Source: DATKCF01 sp035513345 (GTDB lineage: Bacteria; Gemmatimonadota; Gemmatimonadetes; Longimicrobiales; RSA9). From it: 30,289 nucleotides of DNA. Location of the stretch: assembly GCA_035513345.1 (NCBI GenBank), contig DATKCF010000105.1, positions 1 through 30,289 of the forward strand, given 5' to 3'. The notes under the pieces are model-generated. The model was given only the letters and a program-made list of their open reading frames with translations, had not been told where the DNA came from and did no database searches. Both the position numbers and the translations under genes were made by a program. Below, piece after piece: positions 22,853-30,289 of the stretch. How positions within the stretch are numbered: position 1 is the first letter of the stretch; every line of letters begins with the position of its first letter.

Positions 22853-24680
22853 CGACCTGCTCTACTACTACGAGCGGGAACTCGCCTTCATCCGGCGCAC
22901 GGGTGCGGAGTTCGCGAAGCGGTACCCGAAGGTCGCATCGCGGCTGGAACTCGAAGCGACGAAGTGCGACGACCCGCACGTCGAACGACTGCTCGAGGGT
23001 TTCTCGTTCCTTGCCGCGCGCGTCCAGCTCAGGATAGACGACGATTTCAGCGAGTTCGGCGAAGCACTGCTCGGAATGACGTACCCGCACTACACGCGGC
23101 CGACGCCATCCATGTCGATCGTCGAGTTCGGGCTCGACCCCGAACAGGGCAAGCTGTCGACCGGGCTCACGGTGCCGCGCGGGTCCACGCTCCTGGCCCG
23201 GCCATCCGGCGGAACGCGCTGCCAGTTCATGACCTGCTACGACACGACGCTCTGGCCTGTGACAGTAGCCGCCGCACGCTGGGTCGCGCCGCACGAACTT
23301 CAGCCGCCGGTCCGCGCGACCGATGCCGTCGCGGCGCTGCGTATCGAACTGAACTGCCTGCCCGACATCACGTTCGGCGAGATCCAACTCGACAGGTTCC
23401 GCTTCTACATCAATGCCGAGGCGAACCTCGCCTCGACACTTTACGAGCTGCTGCTCAACAACTGTACGCGCATCCTGCTGCGCGATCCCGCTGATCCGAA
23501 GCGTGAGCCGATCGTGCTGCCGGCATCCGCCATCGCGCCCGTCGGCTTCGATCTCGACCAGGGCATGCTGCCGACGCCGCGACGGTCGTTCCTCGGGTAC
23601 CAGCTTCTCCAGGAGTACTTCACGTTCCCGGAGAAGTTCTTCTTCCTCGACCTGTCCGGCTTCGACCGCGCGCGCGCCGCGGGCTTCGGCAACAGGCTCG
23701 AAGCCGTGTTCCTGATCTCGTCCTTCGAGCGCTCGGACCGGCGCCCTGTCCTCGAGGCCGGCGTAACGAAGGATGTAATACGGCCCGGCTGCTCGCCGAT
23801 CATCAATCTGTTCCCGAAGACATCCGAGCCGGTCCCGCTGACGCAGCGCCATCACGAGTACATGATTGTGCCGGACGCGCGACGACGCACGACCATGGGC
23901 ATCTTCTCGATCGAGGAAGTCACCGGCGTGTCACCGGGTTCGCCCGAGCCGCTGCGCTACGAGCCGCTCTACTCGTTCCGCCATGGCGGCGAATCCGCGC
24001 AGAAGCTGTTCTGGCTGGCGAAGCGGCGGCCCACGCAGTGGAGACCAGACGAGGGAACGGATGTCTGGATCTCGTTCGTCGACAGGACGGGCCGTGTCGC
24101 ATACCCGGATCTGGACGCGGTCACGACTCGCCTGCTCTGCTACAACGGCGCGCTGCCGGCCAGGCTGCCGTTCGGCGATCCGGCGGGCGACTTCGAGCTG
24201 CCCGGCGGCGGACCGATCACGCGCATTGCCACACTCGCGAAGCCGACACTGCCGCTCGATCCGCCGCTCGGCAAGGCGCAGCTTTGGCGCCTCATCTCGC
24301 AGTTGTCGCTCAACTACGTCTCGCTCGTCGAGGGCGGCGTCGACGCGCTGCGCGAGCTGCTTCAGCTCCACAATTTTCCGGACTCGCCGTCCGGCGACAA
24401 ACAGGTGCGCGGCGTTGTCGGCCTGAAGCCCGGTCCCGCGTACACGCGCATCGAGAGCGAACACGGGCTGACGTTCGCGCGCGGACATCGCGTCGAGATC
24501 GAGTTCGACGAGGAACACTTCACCGGCGGTGGCGTCTACCTGATGGCCGCCGTGCTCGAAAGGTTCCTCGGACTGTACGTCTCGCTCAACAGCTTCACCA
24601 TCCTCGCCGCGCGCACTCGCCAGCGGAAGGAACTGCTCAGGGAATGGCCACCGAGGTCGGGCGCGAAGGCGCTGCTCTGA
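22845..24680 (+). CDS. tssF: TssF, baseplate wedge subunit (ImpG/VasA)
   Basis: 611 residues. The N-terminus is very typical: LLYYYERELAFIRRTGAEFA, then LLEGFSFLAARVQLRIDDDF and LGMTYPHYTRPTPSMSIVEF. Later marks are FPEKFFFLDLSGFDRA, INLFPKTSEPVPLT, and YSFRHGGESAQKLFWLAKRR; the C-terminus carries FTGGGVYLMAAVLERFLGLY and SFTILAARTRQRKELLREWP. TssF pairs 2:1 with TssG to form the baseplate wedge. GGAGAAGG just upstream of ATG 22845 is a good ribosome site. It overlaps tssG by 37 bp. Confidence 0.97.
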   Translation: MRDDLLYYYERELAFIRRTGAEFAKRYPKVASRLELEATKCDDPHVERLLEGFSFLAARVQLRIDDDFSEFGEALLGMTYPHYTRPTPSMSIVEFGLDPEQGKLSTGLTVPRGSTLLARPSGGTRCQFMTCYDTTLWPVTVAAARWVAPHELQPPVRATDAVAALRIELNCLPDITFGEIQLDRFRFYINAEANLASTLYELLLNNCTRILLRDPADPKREPIVLPASAIAPVGFDLDQGMLPTPRRSFLGYQLLQEYFTFPEKFFFLDLSGFDRARAAGFGNRLEAVFLISSFERSDRRPVLEAGVTKDVIRPGCSPIINLFPKTSEPVPLTQRHHEYMIVPDARRRTTMGIFSIEEVTGVSPGSPEPLRYEPLYSFRHGGESAQKLFWLAKRRPTQWRPDEGTDVWISFVDRTGRVAYPDLDAVTTRLLCYNGALPARLPFGDPAGDFELPGGGPITRIATLAKPTLPLDPPLGKAQLWRLISQLSLNYVSLVEGGVDALRELLQLHNFPDSPSGDKQVRGVVGLKPGPAYTRIESEHGLTFARGHRVEIEFDEEHFTGGGVYLMAAVLERFLGLYVSLNSFTILAARTRQRKELLREWPPRSGAKALL

Positions 24681-25681
24681 ACCTGGCCGCGCTCGAGAAC
24701 GCGCTGGTCGACAACCCGACCGGTTTCGGCTTCTTCCAGGCCGTTCGGTTGCTGGAACGGCTGCGTCCGAACCGCTCGCCCGTCGGCGAATGGGGCGACC
24801 CGGCCGACGAAGTCGCGCGCTTCTTCGTCAATCCGACAATCGGGTTTCCCCCATCCGAGATCGCCCACATCGATGCGGACGACGACTCGCCTGTCGGCGT
24901 TTCCGTCAACTTCATGGGACTCACCGGCCCGATCGGCGTACTTCCGCACTTCTACACACTGATGATGGCCGAGTCGCGGCGATCGAGAGCGCCCGTACTC
25001 GCCGATTTCCTCGATCTGTTCCACCATCGCATCGTGTCGCTGTTCCACCGGGCGTGGGAGAAGCACCAGTTCACGGTGCGCTACGAGAAGACGGGCACCG
25101 ATCCGCTGCGCGAGCATCTTCTCGACCTGGCCGGACTCGGGCTCGCGCGCTGGCGCGACCTGTTGCCGGTGCCCGATGACGCGATCGCGTTCTATGCCGG
25201 CCTCGTCCTGCTCCAGCAGCGCGGCGCCGTGGCGCTCGAACAGCTCGTGGGCGATTATTTCGGTGTGCCCGTCGAGGTCCAGCAGTTCGTCGGCTCGTGG
25301 CACCCGCTGCCCATGCGTGACCAGACGGCGATCGACGACGAGGCGGGCGACGCCTCCGGCCGGCTCGGCCTTGGTGCCGTTGCCGGCGATGAGATCTGGG
25401 ACCAGCAGGCCCGCGTCCGCATTCGCATCGGACCGCTGCCGCGTGAACAGTTCGACCGGTTCCTGCCGACCGGCGCCGCGTGCAGGGAGCTGCGCGGCAT
25501 GGTCCGCTTCTTCGGCCACGAGCAGTATGACGTCGAAGTGCAGCTCGTGTTGCAGGGCGATGACGTGCCGGGCTGTGTGCTCGGCGCTGATGAATCGATG
25601 AACCAGCCACTCGGCTGGTCCACATGGATCCGCTCGACCACGTTCAAACGCGACGCGGACGAGACCGTACTCGAGCTCTGA
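24644..25681 (+). CDS. tssG: TssG, baseplate wedge subunit (ImpH/VasB)
   Basis: 345 residues from ATG 24644 (MATEVGREGAALNLAALENAL). The frame is open back to 24038, entirely inside tssF and with no TssG character, so the internal ATG is chosen. Marks: GFGFFQAVRLLERL, EVARFFVNPTIGFPPSEI, VNFMGLTGPIGVLPHFYT, a DFLDLFHHRIVSLFHRAWEK helix, and a C-terminal beta-rich part with FRRF-like VRFFGHEQYDVEVQLVL ending WIRSTTFKRDAD. It forms the wedge with TssF and contacts TssK and TssE. The 37-bp overlap with tssF supports tight coupling. tssH begins 14 bp later. Confidence 0.95.
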   Translation: MATEVGREGAALNLAALENALVDNPTGFGFFQAVRLLERLRPNRSPVGEWGDPADEVARFFVNPTIGFPPSEIAHIDADDDSPVGVSVNFMGLTGPIGVLPHFYTLMMAESRRSRAPVLADFLDLFHHRIVSLFHRAWEKHQFTVRYEKTGTDPLREHLLDLAGLGLARWRDLLPVPDDAIAFYAGLVLLQQRGAVALEQLVGDYFGVPVEVQQFVGSWHPLPMRDQTAIDDEAGDASGRLGLGAVAGDEIWDQQARVRIRIGPLPREQFDRFLPTGAACRELRGMVRFFGHEQYDVEVQLVLQGDDVPGCVLGADESMNQPLGWSTWIRSTTFKRDADETVLEL

Positions 25682-25695
25682 GAAGGATCACGACG

Positions 25696-28428
25696 ATGAA
25701 TGTCAATCTCCGTTCGCTAATCGGAAAGCTGAACGACCAGACACGCGGCGCCGTCGAGGCCGCCGCGGGACTCTGCCTCTCACGAACGCACTACGACGTC
25801 GAAATCGAGCACTACCTGTCGAAACTGCTCGACGGACCCGACAACGACCTCGCGTTCATCATCCGCAACTATGGCATCGACCGGTCCCGTCTCGCACGCG
25901 ACCTGACTGTCAGCCTCGATGCGCTCAAGTCCGGCAACGCACGCACGCCATCGCTCAGCCCGACGCTCGTCAAGATGCTGACCGAGGGCTGGACCATCGG
26001 TTCGGTCGACTATGGCGCGGGCAGGATTCGCAGTGGCCACACGATCATCGCGATGCTGTCGAATGACGAGCTGGCCCGCATGATCGGCGGCGCCAGCAAG
26101 GAGTTCGACCGGATCAATGTGGACGACCTGCGCAAGGAGTTCGAGAACATTGTGGCTGAATCGGCCGAGGAGCGCGGCGCGCACGTCGGCGCGGCTGGCG
26201 GCCCGTCCGATGCCGCAGCCCGGCCCGGCGGCGGCAAGACGCCGAACCTCGACCAGTACACGGTCAACCTGACGGACAAGGCGAAGCAGGGCCTGCTCGA
26301 TCCCGTTCTCGGCCGCGACTTCGAAGTCCGTCAGGTCGTCGACATCCTCACGCGGCGGCGTCAGAACAATCCGATCCTCGTCGGCGAGGCCGGTGTCGGC
26401 AAGACAGCCGTGGTCGAGGGCTTCGCCATGCGCATCGCGCAGGGCGACGTGCCGCCCGTGCTGCGCGATGTCACGCTCCGCTCGCTCGACCTCGCCCTGC
26501 TCCAGGCCGGCGCCGGCGTGAAAGGCGAGTTCGAGAACAGGCTCAAGGGCCTGATCCAGGAAGTAAAGTCCTCCGCTTCGCCGATCATCCTTTTCATCGA
26601 CGAAGCGCACACCATGATCGGCGCGGGCGGCTCCGCCGGACAGGGCGATGCAGCCAACCTGCTGAAGCCCGCGCTCGCACGCGGCGAACTGCGAACCATC
26701 GCCGCCACCACGTGGTCCGAGTACAAGAAGTACTTCGAGAAGGACCCCGCCCTGGCGCGCCGATTCCAGATCGTGAAGGTCGAGGAGCCGAGCGAAGTCG
26801 TCTGCATGATCATGATGCGCGGCATCGTGCCATCGCTCGAACGCCACCACAACGTCCGTATCCTCGATGACGGCGTGAACGCCGCGGTCCGGCTGTCACA
26901 CCGCTATCTCCCCGACCGCCAGCTCCCGGACAAGGCGGTCAGTGTTCTCGATACCGCGTGCGCTCGACTTTCGCTCAGCCAGAACGCCACGCCGTCCGCC
27001 ATCGAGGACGCAATCCGCACGCTCGACGACCTTGCCGTCCAGACTCGCGTCCTGCTGCGAGAGAGCGCCGTCGGCGCGGATCACGCCGAGCGGCTCGGCA
27101 CCATCGAGTCGCTGCGCGGTCAGACGCAGTCGCGGCTCGACGAGATGAACGACCGCTGGGGCCGCGAGAGCAAGCTCGTCGAGTCCGTCCGCACCCTGCG
27201 CGAGAAGATCGAGACCATCGCCGAGGACAACGGCGCTACAGGCAGCGCGACCGCGGCGCAAGACACCGGATCCGCCGATGCTCCCGCAACCGGGACCGGC
27301 GGTGCCGCCGACGGTGCGCCAGGCGCTACGCACGACATGGACGCGTTGCGCGCCGAACTCGCGAAGCTCAATGACGAACTCACCGACCTGCAGGGTGAAC
27401 AACCGCTGATTCCCGTCACAGTCGATGGCGACATGATCAGCCAGGTCATCTCCGGCTGGACCGGTATTCCCGTCGGCAAGATGATGCGCGACGACCTGAA
27501 CGCCGCGCTCGAGATGGAAATGCACCTACAGCGCCGCATCATCGGACAGGACCACGCACTCGAGGTCATCAGCCACCGTATCCGCACATCGAAAGCCGGC
27601 ATCGAGGACCCGCAGAAGCCCGTCGGTGTCTTCCTTCTTGTCGGTCCCAGCGGCGTCGGCAAGACCGAGACGGCGCTCGCACTGTCCGATCTGCTCTATG
27701 GTGGTGAGCACAATGTGATCACAATCAACATGTCGGAGTTCCAGGAAGCACACACCGTCTCCACGCTCAAGGGCGCGCCGCCCGGATATGTCGGCTACGG
27801 CGAGGGCGGCGTGCTGACGGAAGCGGTACGGCGGCGGCCGTATTCGGTCGTGCTGCTCGACGAGATCGAGAAGGCGCACCCCGACGTGCTCGAGCTGTTC
27901 TTCCAGGTCTTCGACAAGGGTCGCATGGAGGATGGCGAAGGCCGCGAGATCGACTTCAAGAACAACATCATCATTCTTACGACGAATGCCGGTACCGAGA
28001 CGCTGATGAAGCTGACGGCCGACCCGGAAACCATGCCCGGTCACGAGGGCCTGGTGAAGGCGCTCAAGCCGGAACTCGACGCGACGTTCAAGCCCGCGTT
28101 CCTCGGCCGTACGGTGATCATTCCCTACTTCCCGGTCCGCGATGAAGCGCTGACGCGCATCATCCACCTCAAGCTGGCCAAGGTCCAGCGCCGGCTCATG
28201 GAAACACATCGCGTCGAGCTGGTGGCCGATGACGCGGTGATCGCCGCGATTGCCGCCCGTTGCACCGAGGTCGAGAGCGGGGCCCGCAACATCGACAACA
28301 TTCTGACCAACACGCTGCTGCCGGCCATCTCGCGGCTGCTGCTCCGGTCGCTTGTCGATGGCGAACGGCCGCGGACCATCACTGTCGCCATCGGTGAGAG
28401 CGGTGACTTCACGTACGCCGTGGCCTGA
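25696..28428 (+). CDS. tssH: TssH/ClpV, AAA+ sheath-recycling ATPase
   Basis: 910 residues from ATG 25696, with AGAAGGA at 25681-25687. The N-domain (1-150, LIGKLNDQTRGAVEAAAGLC) binds the sheath. AAA1 has Walker A GEAGVGKT at 230-237 and Walker B ILFIDEAH near 298-305. The middle region (about 450-570) is coiled coil interrupted at about 511-547 by an Ala/Gly/Thr-rich low-complexity stretch. AAA2 has Walker A GPSGVGKT at 650-657, Walker B VVLLDEIEKAHPDV near 718-731, and the pore segment APPGYVGYGEGG. The enzyme disassembles contracted TssBC sheaths using ATP. It is the last gene of the operon. Its sequence is otherwise of full ClpV length. Confidence 0.97.
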   Translation: MNVNLRSLIGKLNDQTRGAVEAAAGLCLSRTHYDVEIEHYLSKLLDGPDNDLAFIIRNYGIDRSRLARDLTVSLDALKSGNARTPSLSPTLVKMLTEGWTIGSVDYGAGRIRSGHTIIAMLSNDELARMIGGASKEFDRINVDDLRKEFENIVAESAEERGAHVGAAGGPSDAAARPGGGKTPNLDQYTVNLTDKAKQGLLDPVLGRDFEVRQVVDILTRRRQNNPILVGEAGVGKTAVVEGFAMRIAQGDVPPVLRDVTLRSLDLALLQAGAGVKGEFENRLKGLIQEVKSSASPIILFIDEAHTMIGAGGSAGQGDAANLLKPALARGELRTIAATTWSEYKKYFEKDPALARRFQIVKVEEPSEVVCMIMMRGIVPSLERHHNVRILDDGVNAAVRLSHRYLPDRQLPDKAVSVLDTACARLSLSQNATPSAIEDAIRTLDDLAVQTRVLLRESAVGADHAERLGTIESLRGQTQSRLDEMNDRWGRESKLVESVRTLREKIETIAEDNGATGSATAAQDTGSADAPATGTGGAADGAPGATHDMDALRAELAKLNDELTDLQGEQPLIPVTVDGDMISQVISGWTGIPVGKMMRDDLNAALEMEMHLQRRIIGQDHALEVISHRIRTSKAGIEDPQKPVGVFLLVGPSGVGKTETALALSDLLYGGEHNVITINMSEFQEAHTVSTLKGAPPGYVGYGEGGVLTEAVRRRPYSVVLLDEIEKAHPDVLELFFQVFDKGRMEDGEGREIDFKNNIIILTTNAGTETLMKLTADPETMPGHEGLVKALKPELDATFKPAFLGRTVIIPYFPVRDEALTRIIHLKLAKVQRRLMETHRVELVADDAVIAAIAARCTEVESGARNIDNILTNTLLPAISRLLLRSLVDGERPRTITVAIGESGDFTYAVA

Positions 28429-28430
28429 CG

Positions 28431-28448
28431 GTCCCGGTTGCCGGGGAC
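28431..28448 (+). terminator. Possible weak terminator hairpin just after tssH
   Basis: Two bases after the tssH stop, GTCCCGG (28431-28437) and CCGGGGAC (28441-28448) can pair around a TTG loop with one bulged base. No T-tract follows, so it may simply stabilise the 3' end. Confidence 0.3.
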
Positions 28449-28493
28449 GCCGATCACGGAAGAGACAGTTGAGTGTGCGGTCGAGCCACGGCG

Positions 28494-28523
28494 TTTACCG
28501 CGGAGCACGCGGAGAGCGGTGAG
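28494..28523 (+). repeat. Direct repeat copy 1 (ACCGCGGAG family)
   Basis: A 29-bp core at 28495-28523 matches 29949-29977 at 27 of 29 bases. Its sequence (ACCGCGGAGCACGCGGAGAG) has the look of the GCGGAG-type dispersed intergenic repeats seen in many bacterial genomes. It is noncoding here. Confidence 0.75.
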
Positions 28524-28541
28524 TACAACGCCTGGCTTGTA

Positions 28542-28570
28542 GTGGGTCCCCGCATATTCAGGGGACCCAC
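28542..28570 (+). terminator. Hairpin downstream of tssH
   Basis: GTGGGTCCCC (28542-28551) and GGGGACCCAC (28561-28570) form a perfect 10-bp stem with a 9-nt loop. The following bases ACTTCTTCC are pyrimidine-rich but not a real T-tract. This is the best terminator candidate for the tssB-tssH operon, about 115 bp after the stop codon, but it could also be part of the repeat element that follows. Confidence 0.5.
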
Positions 28571-28582
28571 ACTTCTTCCGAT

Positions 28583-28668
28583 ATCCGGCGCTCGGGGTTT
28601 CACGCTGGGGGCGCTGAGGGCGCGGAGGACACGGGGACGGATTTCTTGTTATTGAACTCACGTCGGAG
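28583..28668 (+). repeat. 86-bp inverted repeat, left copy
   Basis: This block is the reverse complement of 30087-30172 with 77 of 86 positions identical and no gaps. Both copies lie outside the coding region of the second PP2C gene, 1.4 kb apart. The inner part contains the GAGGGCGCGGAGGACACGG pattern of the same GCGGAG family. The remaining spacer 28669-28925 holds no gene I can support; a related fragment (GCGTCCTCTGCG, about 28874-28885) lies in it. Confidence 0.85.
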
Positions 28669-28925
28669 CAGGGGTCAACGCGCACCCGCCCCCCGGCCAC
28701 CGCCGGACGTTCCGCAGCCGTGTGGGTATGTCGACTGACCCCCGCCCGATCCCGAACGGACCAGCATCCGGGACCAGGCCCGGGCCAGAAGATCCCCCAA
28801 AATAGATGCCCGGCTGTCTGCTCGGAGTCGGCGCTACCAGGAAGCGGAAGAAAGCCGCGTCCTCTGCCCCCATTGCGTCCTCTGCGAGAAACAGTCGTTC
28901 GTCCACTCGCGCAGGACGGCTGTCC

Positions 28926-29792
28926 TCATTGAGGAGCCAACGTGCGCCCGATGACGACCGTGATGTTGTCTGTGCCGCCGCCGTCGAGCGCGTCGGCGAC
29001 CAGTTGTTCCGCCACCTGGCGGGAGCCGGTCATGGCGGCGAGCCGGTCCCGGATGGCGTCGTCGGATACGTGCCGGGTCAGTCCGTCGCTGCAGAGCAGT
29101 ACGACCGTTCCCCAGTCCCGAACGACCCGGGTCACTACGGGCGCGGCCTGTTCCCCGCCCATCGCACTGGACAGGACGTTTGCCCACTGGCTCCGCTCGG
29201 CCACTGTCCGGGTCATCACGCCGCTGTCCACCATGTCCTGTGCCATGGTCTGGTCCCGCGTCAGCTGGGTCAGCTCGCCATCACGGAAGATGTAGCAGCG
29301 CGAATCGCCCACCTGCAGCAGGTAGGCGTGCGGCCAGAGGCCGAGAAACAGTGTGAGCGTGGTCGCGAAGCGCCGGCCGCCTCCCTCGTCCCGCACGCGT
29401 TGCAACAGGAACTCGTGACAGGAGAGCGCGGCCTCATGGAGGAGCCGCGAGAAGGCGTCCGGATCGTCGGGCCCGGCCGCCACGCCCGCCTCGAAGAACC
29501 GCGTCACGGCCGAGAGCAGTTCCCGGACCGCTACCCGGGCCGCTTCTCCGCCATCGGACACGCCCCCGACACCGTCGGCGACGATGGCCAGCGACGCGAG
29601 GCGCTCCACACCATCGCCAAGCTGTTGCTCCTCGGTCGCGGTGACGGCAACCACCCGGTCGGTCCGCGCGATTGCGCCTACGAAGAAGTGATCCTGGTTG
29701 TCCTTCCGGACGTGCCCGGCGTGGCTCATGCCCCAGGCATCGATATTGGAGAACCGAGGGCGGGAGGCTCCGTCCTGGCCCGTTTCGTTCAT
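28926..29792 (-). CDS. PP2C-type Ser/Thr protein phosphatase, second copy
   Basis: 288 residues from ATG 29792, which follows a GGAGG by 4 nt. A GTG 25 codons upstream (29867) keeps the frame but has no ribosome site and adds residues without domain character. Metal-binding motifs: DNQD at 31-34, VADGVGG around D73, VGDSRCY with D163, CSDGL with D236 and GGTDNITVV with D275. Soluble; no signal or TM. It is transcribed alone, towards the tssH end, in a repeat-rich region. It is not a close duplicate of the phosphatase at 4712-5623. It may serve the T6SS kinase module, or an unrelated kinase. Confidence 0.88.
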   Translation of the reverse strand: MNETGQDGASRPRFSNIDAWGMSHAGHVRKDNQDHFFVGAIARTDRVVAVTATEEQQLGDGVERLASLAIVADGVGGVSDGGEAARVAVRELLSAVTRFFEAGVAAGPDDPDAFSRLLHEAALSCHEFLLQRVRDEGGGRRFATTLTLFLGLWPHAYLLQVGDSRCYIFRDGELTQLTRDQTMAQDMVDSGVMTRTVAERSQWANVLSSAMGGEQAAPVVTRVVRDWGTVVLLCSDGLTRHVSDDAIRDRLAAMTGSRQVAEQLVADALDGGGTDNITVVIGRTLAPQ

Positions 29793-29947
29793 GGCGCCTC
29801 CGCCGCGAGACCCGGGGTGATGTACCCGGTCACGCCCGTCACGCGGTAGTTCAGGTTCATCTGACACTGTACAAGGTGGCCACCATCATGCCGTGGCGCT
29901 ACTCACAGAAGTCGAGGACGCGGTTGCGCTCATCGCTTGAACAGCTT

Positions 29948-29977
29948 GTTACCGCGGAGAACGCGGAGAGCGCTGAG
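29948..29977 (+). repeat. Direct repeat copy 2 (ACCGCGGAG family)
   Basis: Matches 28494-28523 in the same orientation (27 of 29 core bases). It lies in the 29793-30211 spacer upstream of the second PP2C gene, which contains this repeat and the right copy of the inverted repeat; I see no gene or clear promoter in that spacer. Confidence 0.75.
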
Positions 29978-30086
29978 GGGTTCACCACGGGATGGTCAGC
30001 TTTCCGTTGAGTCAGGTTGTGAAATCCAGGAATACGGACGCGTGATCCTTCGGGCGGCGGCGTGAGACGGGATCGGATGCGGCAAA

Positions 30087-30172
30087 CTCCGACGTGAGTT
30101 CAACAACAAGTAAGCCGTCGCCGTGTCCTCCGCTCTCTCAGCGTCCGCAGCGTGAAACCCGGAGCGCCGGAT
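30087..30172 (-). repeat. 86-bp inverted repeat, right copy
   Basis: Reverse complement of 28583-28668 at 77 of 86 positions without gaps. Together the two copies bracket the second PP2C gene. No transposase is encoded between them. The arrangement fits two oppositely oriented insertions of a dispersed noncoding element, or the ends of a mobilisable unit. Confidence 0.85.
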
Positions 30173-30211
30173 CCGAGGCAGCCGTCCTGCCCCCGAGCGC
30201 CGCTACCCGCT

Positions 30212-30289
30212 CTAGCGGGGCAGAACCCGCTTCGGGATGTGCATGGCCACGAGCACGTGCGGGACGTCCACGACCGCGCCAATGCGCAG
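30212..30289 (-). CDS. C-terminal fragment of an unidentified protein (cut by window edge)
   Basis: On the minus strand an open frame enters from the window end and stops at TAG (30212-30214), giving 25 residues that end VDVPHVLVAMHIPKRVLPR. The composition (hydrophobic strands, a basic end) is protein-like, and the frame is preferred over the alternatives, but the fragment is too short to name. It is transcribed in the same direction as the second PP2C gene. It could be another T6SS gene, but this cannot be shown. Confidence 0.4.
   Translation of the reverse strand: MRIGAVVDVPHVLVAMHIPKRVLPR

Noticed and set aside
24038..24643. N-terminal extension of tssG
   Set aside because: It lies wholly within tssF in another frame and has no TssG similarity; the ATG at 24644 gives a full TssG.
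28473..28655. Small plus-strand open frame (60 codons) after tssH
   Set aside because: It is made almost entirely of the repeat elements; such frames are common artefacts of GCGGAG-type repeats.
28806..29849. Long plus-strand open frame (347 codons) opposite the second PP2C gene
   Set aside because: It is antisense to a gene with all PP2C motifs, and its translation has no domain pattern; a shadow of GC-rich coding DNA.
28494..30172. CRISPR array
   Set aside because: Repeats occur in pairs at long and irregular distances, partly inverted, with no regular spacers.

Overview
The window is a nearly complete type VI secretion system (T6SS) locus from a high-GC Gram-negative bacterium. The strong G/C third-position bias, outer-membrane lipoproteins, many GTG/TTG starts and a T6SS combined with eukaryote-like kinase and phosphatase genes would fit Gemmatimonadota or Acidobacteriota. 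No rRNA or other phylogenetic marker is present, so this placement is a guess.

Layout. (1) 1-3343, plus strand: the tail of a cut gene, a TPR/CsgG-TolB-like lipoprotein, a putative outer-membrane beta-barrel protein and a second CsgG-TolB-like exported protein. (2) 3348-13385, minus strand, read from right to left: tssK (copy 1), tssL, tssM, a PrcB-like lipoprotein, a membrane Ser/Thr kinase, a PP2C phosphatase and an FHA-TM-trypsin-like protease fusion. Overlaps and short gaps make this one operon that joins the membrane complex to a phospho-signalling module (compare PpkA/PppA/Fha). (3) 13592-15490, plus strand: a gene between the two tssK copies. It encodes a degenerate kinase N-lobe, a long Pro/Gly-rich region with seven EFTRMF-like motifs, and a C-terminal membrane anchor. 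(4) 15498-16853, minus strand: tssK copy 2. (5) 17154-28428, plus strand: tssB, tssC, hcp, tagJ/impE, tssA, tssE, tssF, tssG and tssH (clpV), preceded by a good sigma70-like promoter. (6) 28429-30289: an intergenic repeat region with a second PP2C phosphatase flanked by an 86-bp inverted repeat, and the tail of a minus-strand gene.

How it works together. TssB/TssC form the contractile sheath around the Hcp tube. TssE/F/G/K form the baseplate, TssA primes and caps assembly, TssL/TssM anchor the machine in the inner membrane, and ClpV recycles the sheath with TagJ as accessory. The kinase, two phosphatases and FHA protein probably control assembly post-translationally. No TssJ, VgrG (TssI), PAAR protein, effector or immunity gene is recognisable in the window.

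Most unusual points: the EFTRMF-repeat tail-anchored protein with a pseudokinase-like head, the FHA-protease fusion, a kinase lacking the alpha-C Glu and carrying DFD for DFG, two tssK paralogues, and a PrcB-like lipoprotein next to tssM where TssJ might be expected.
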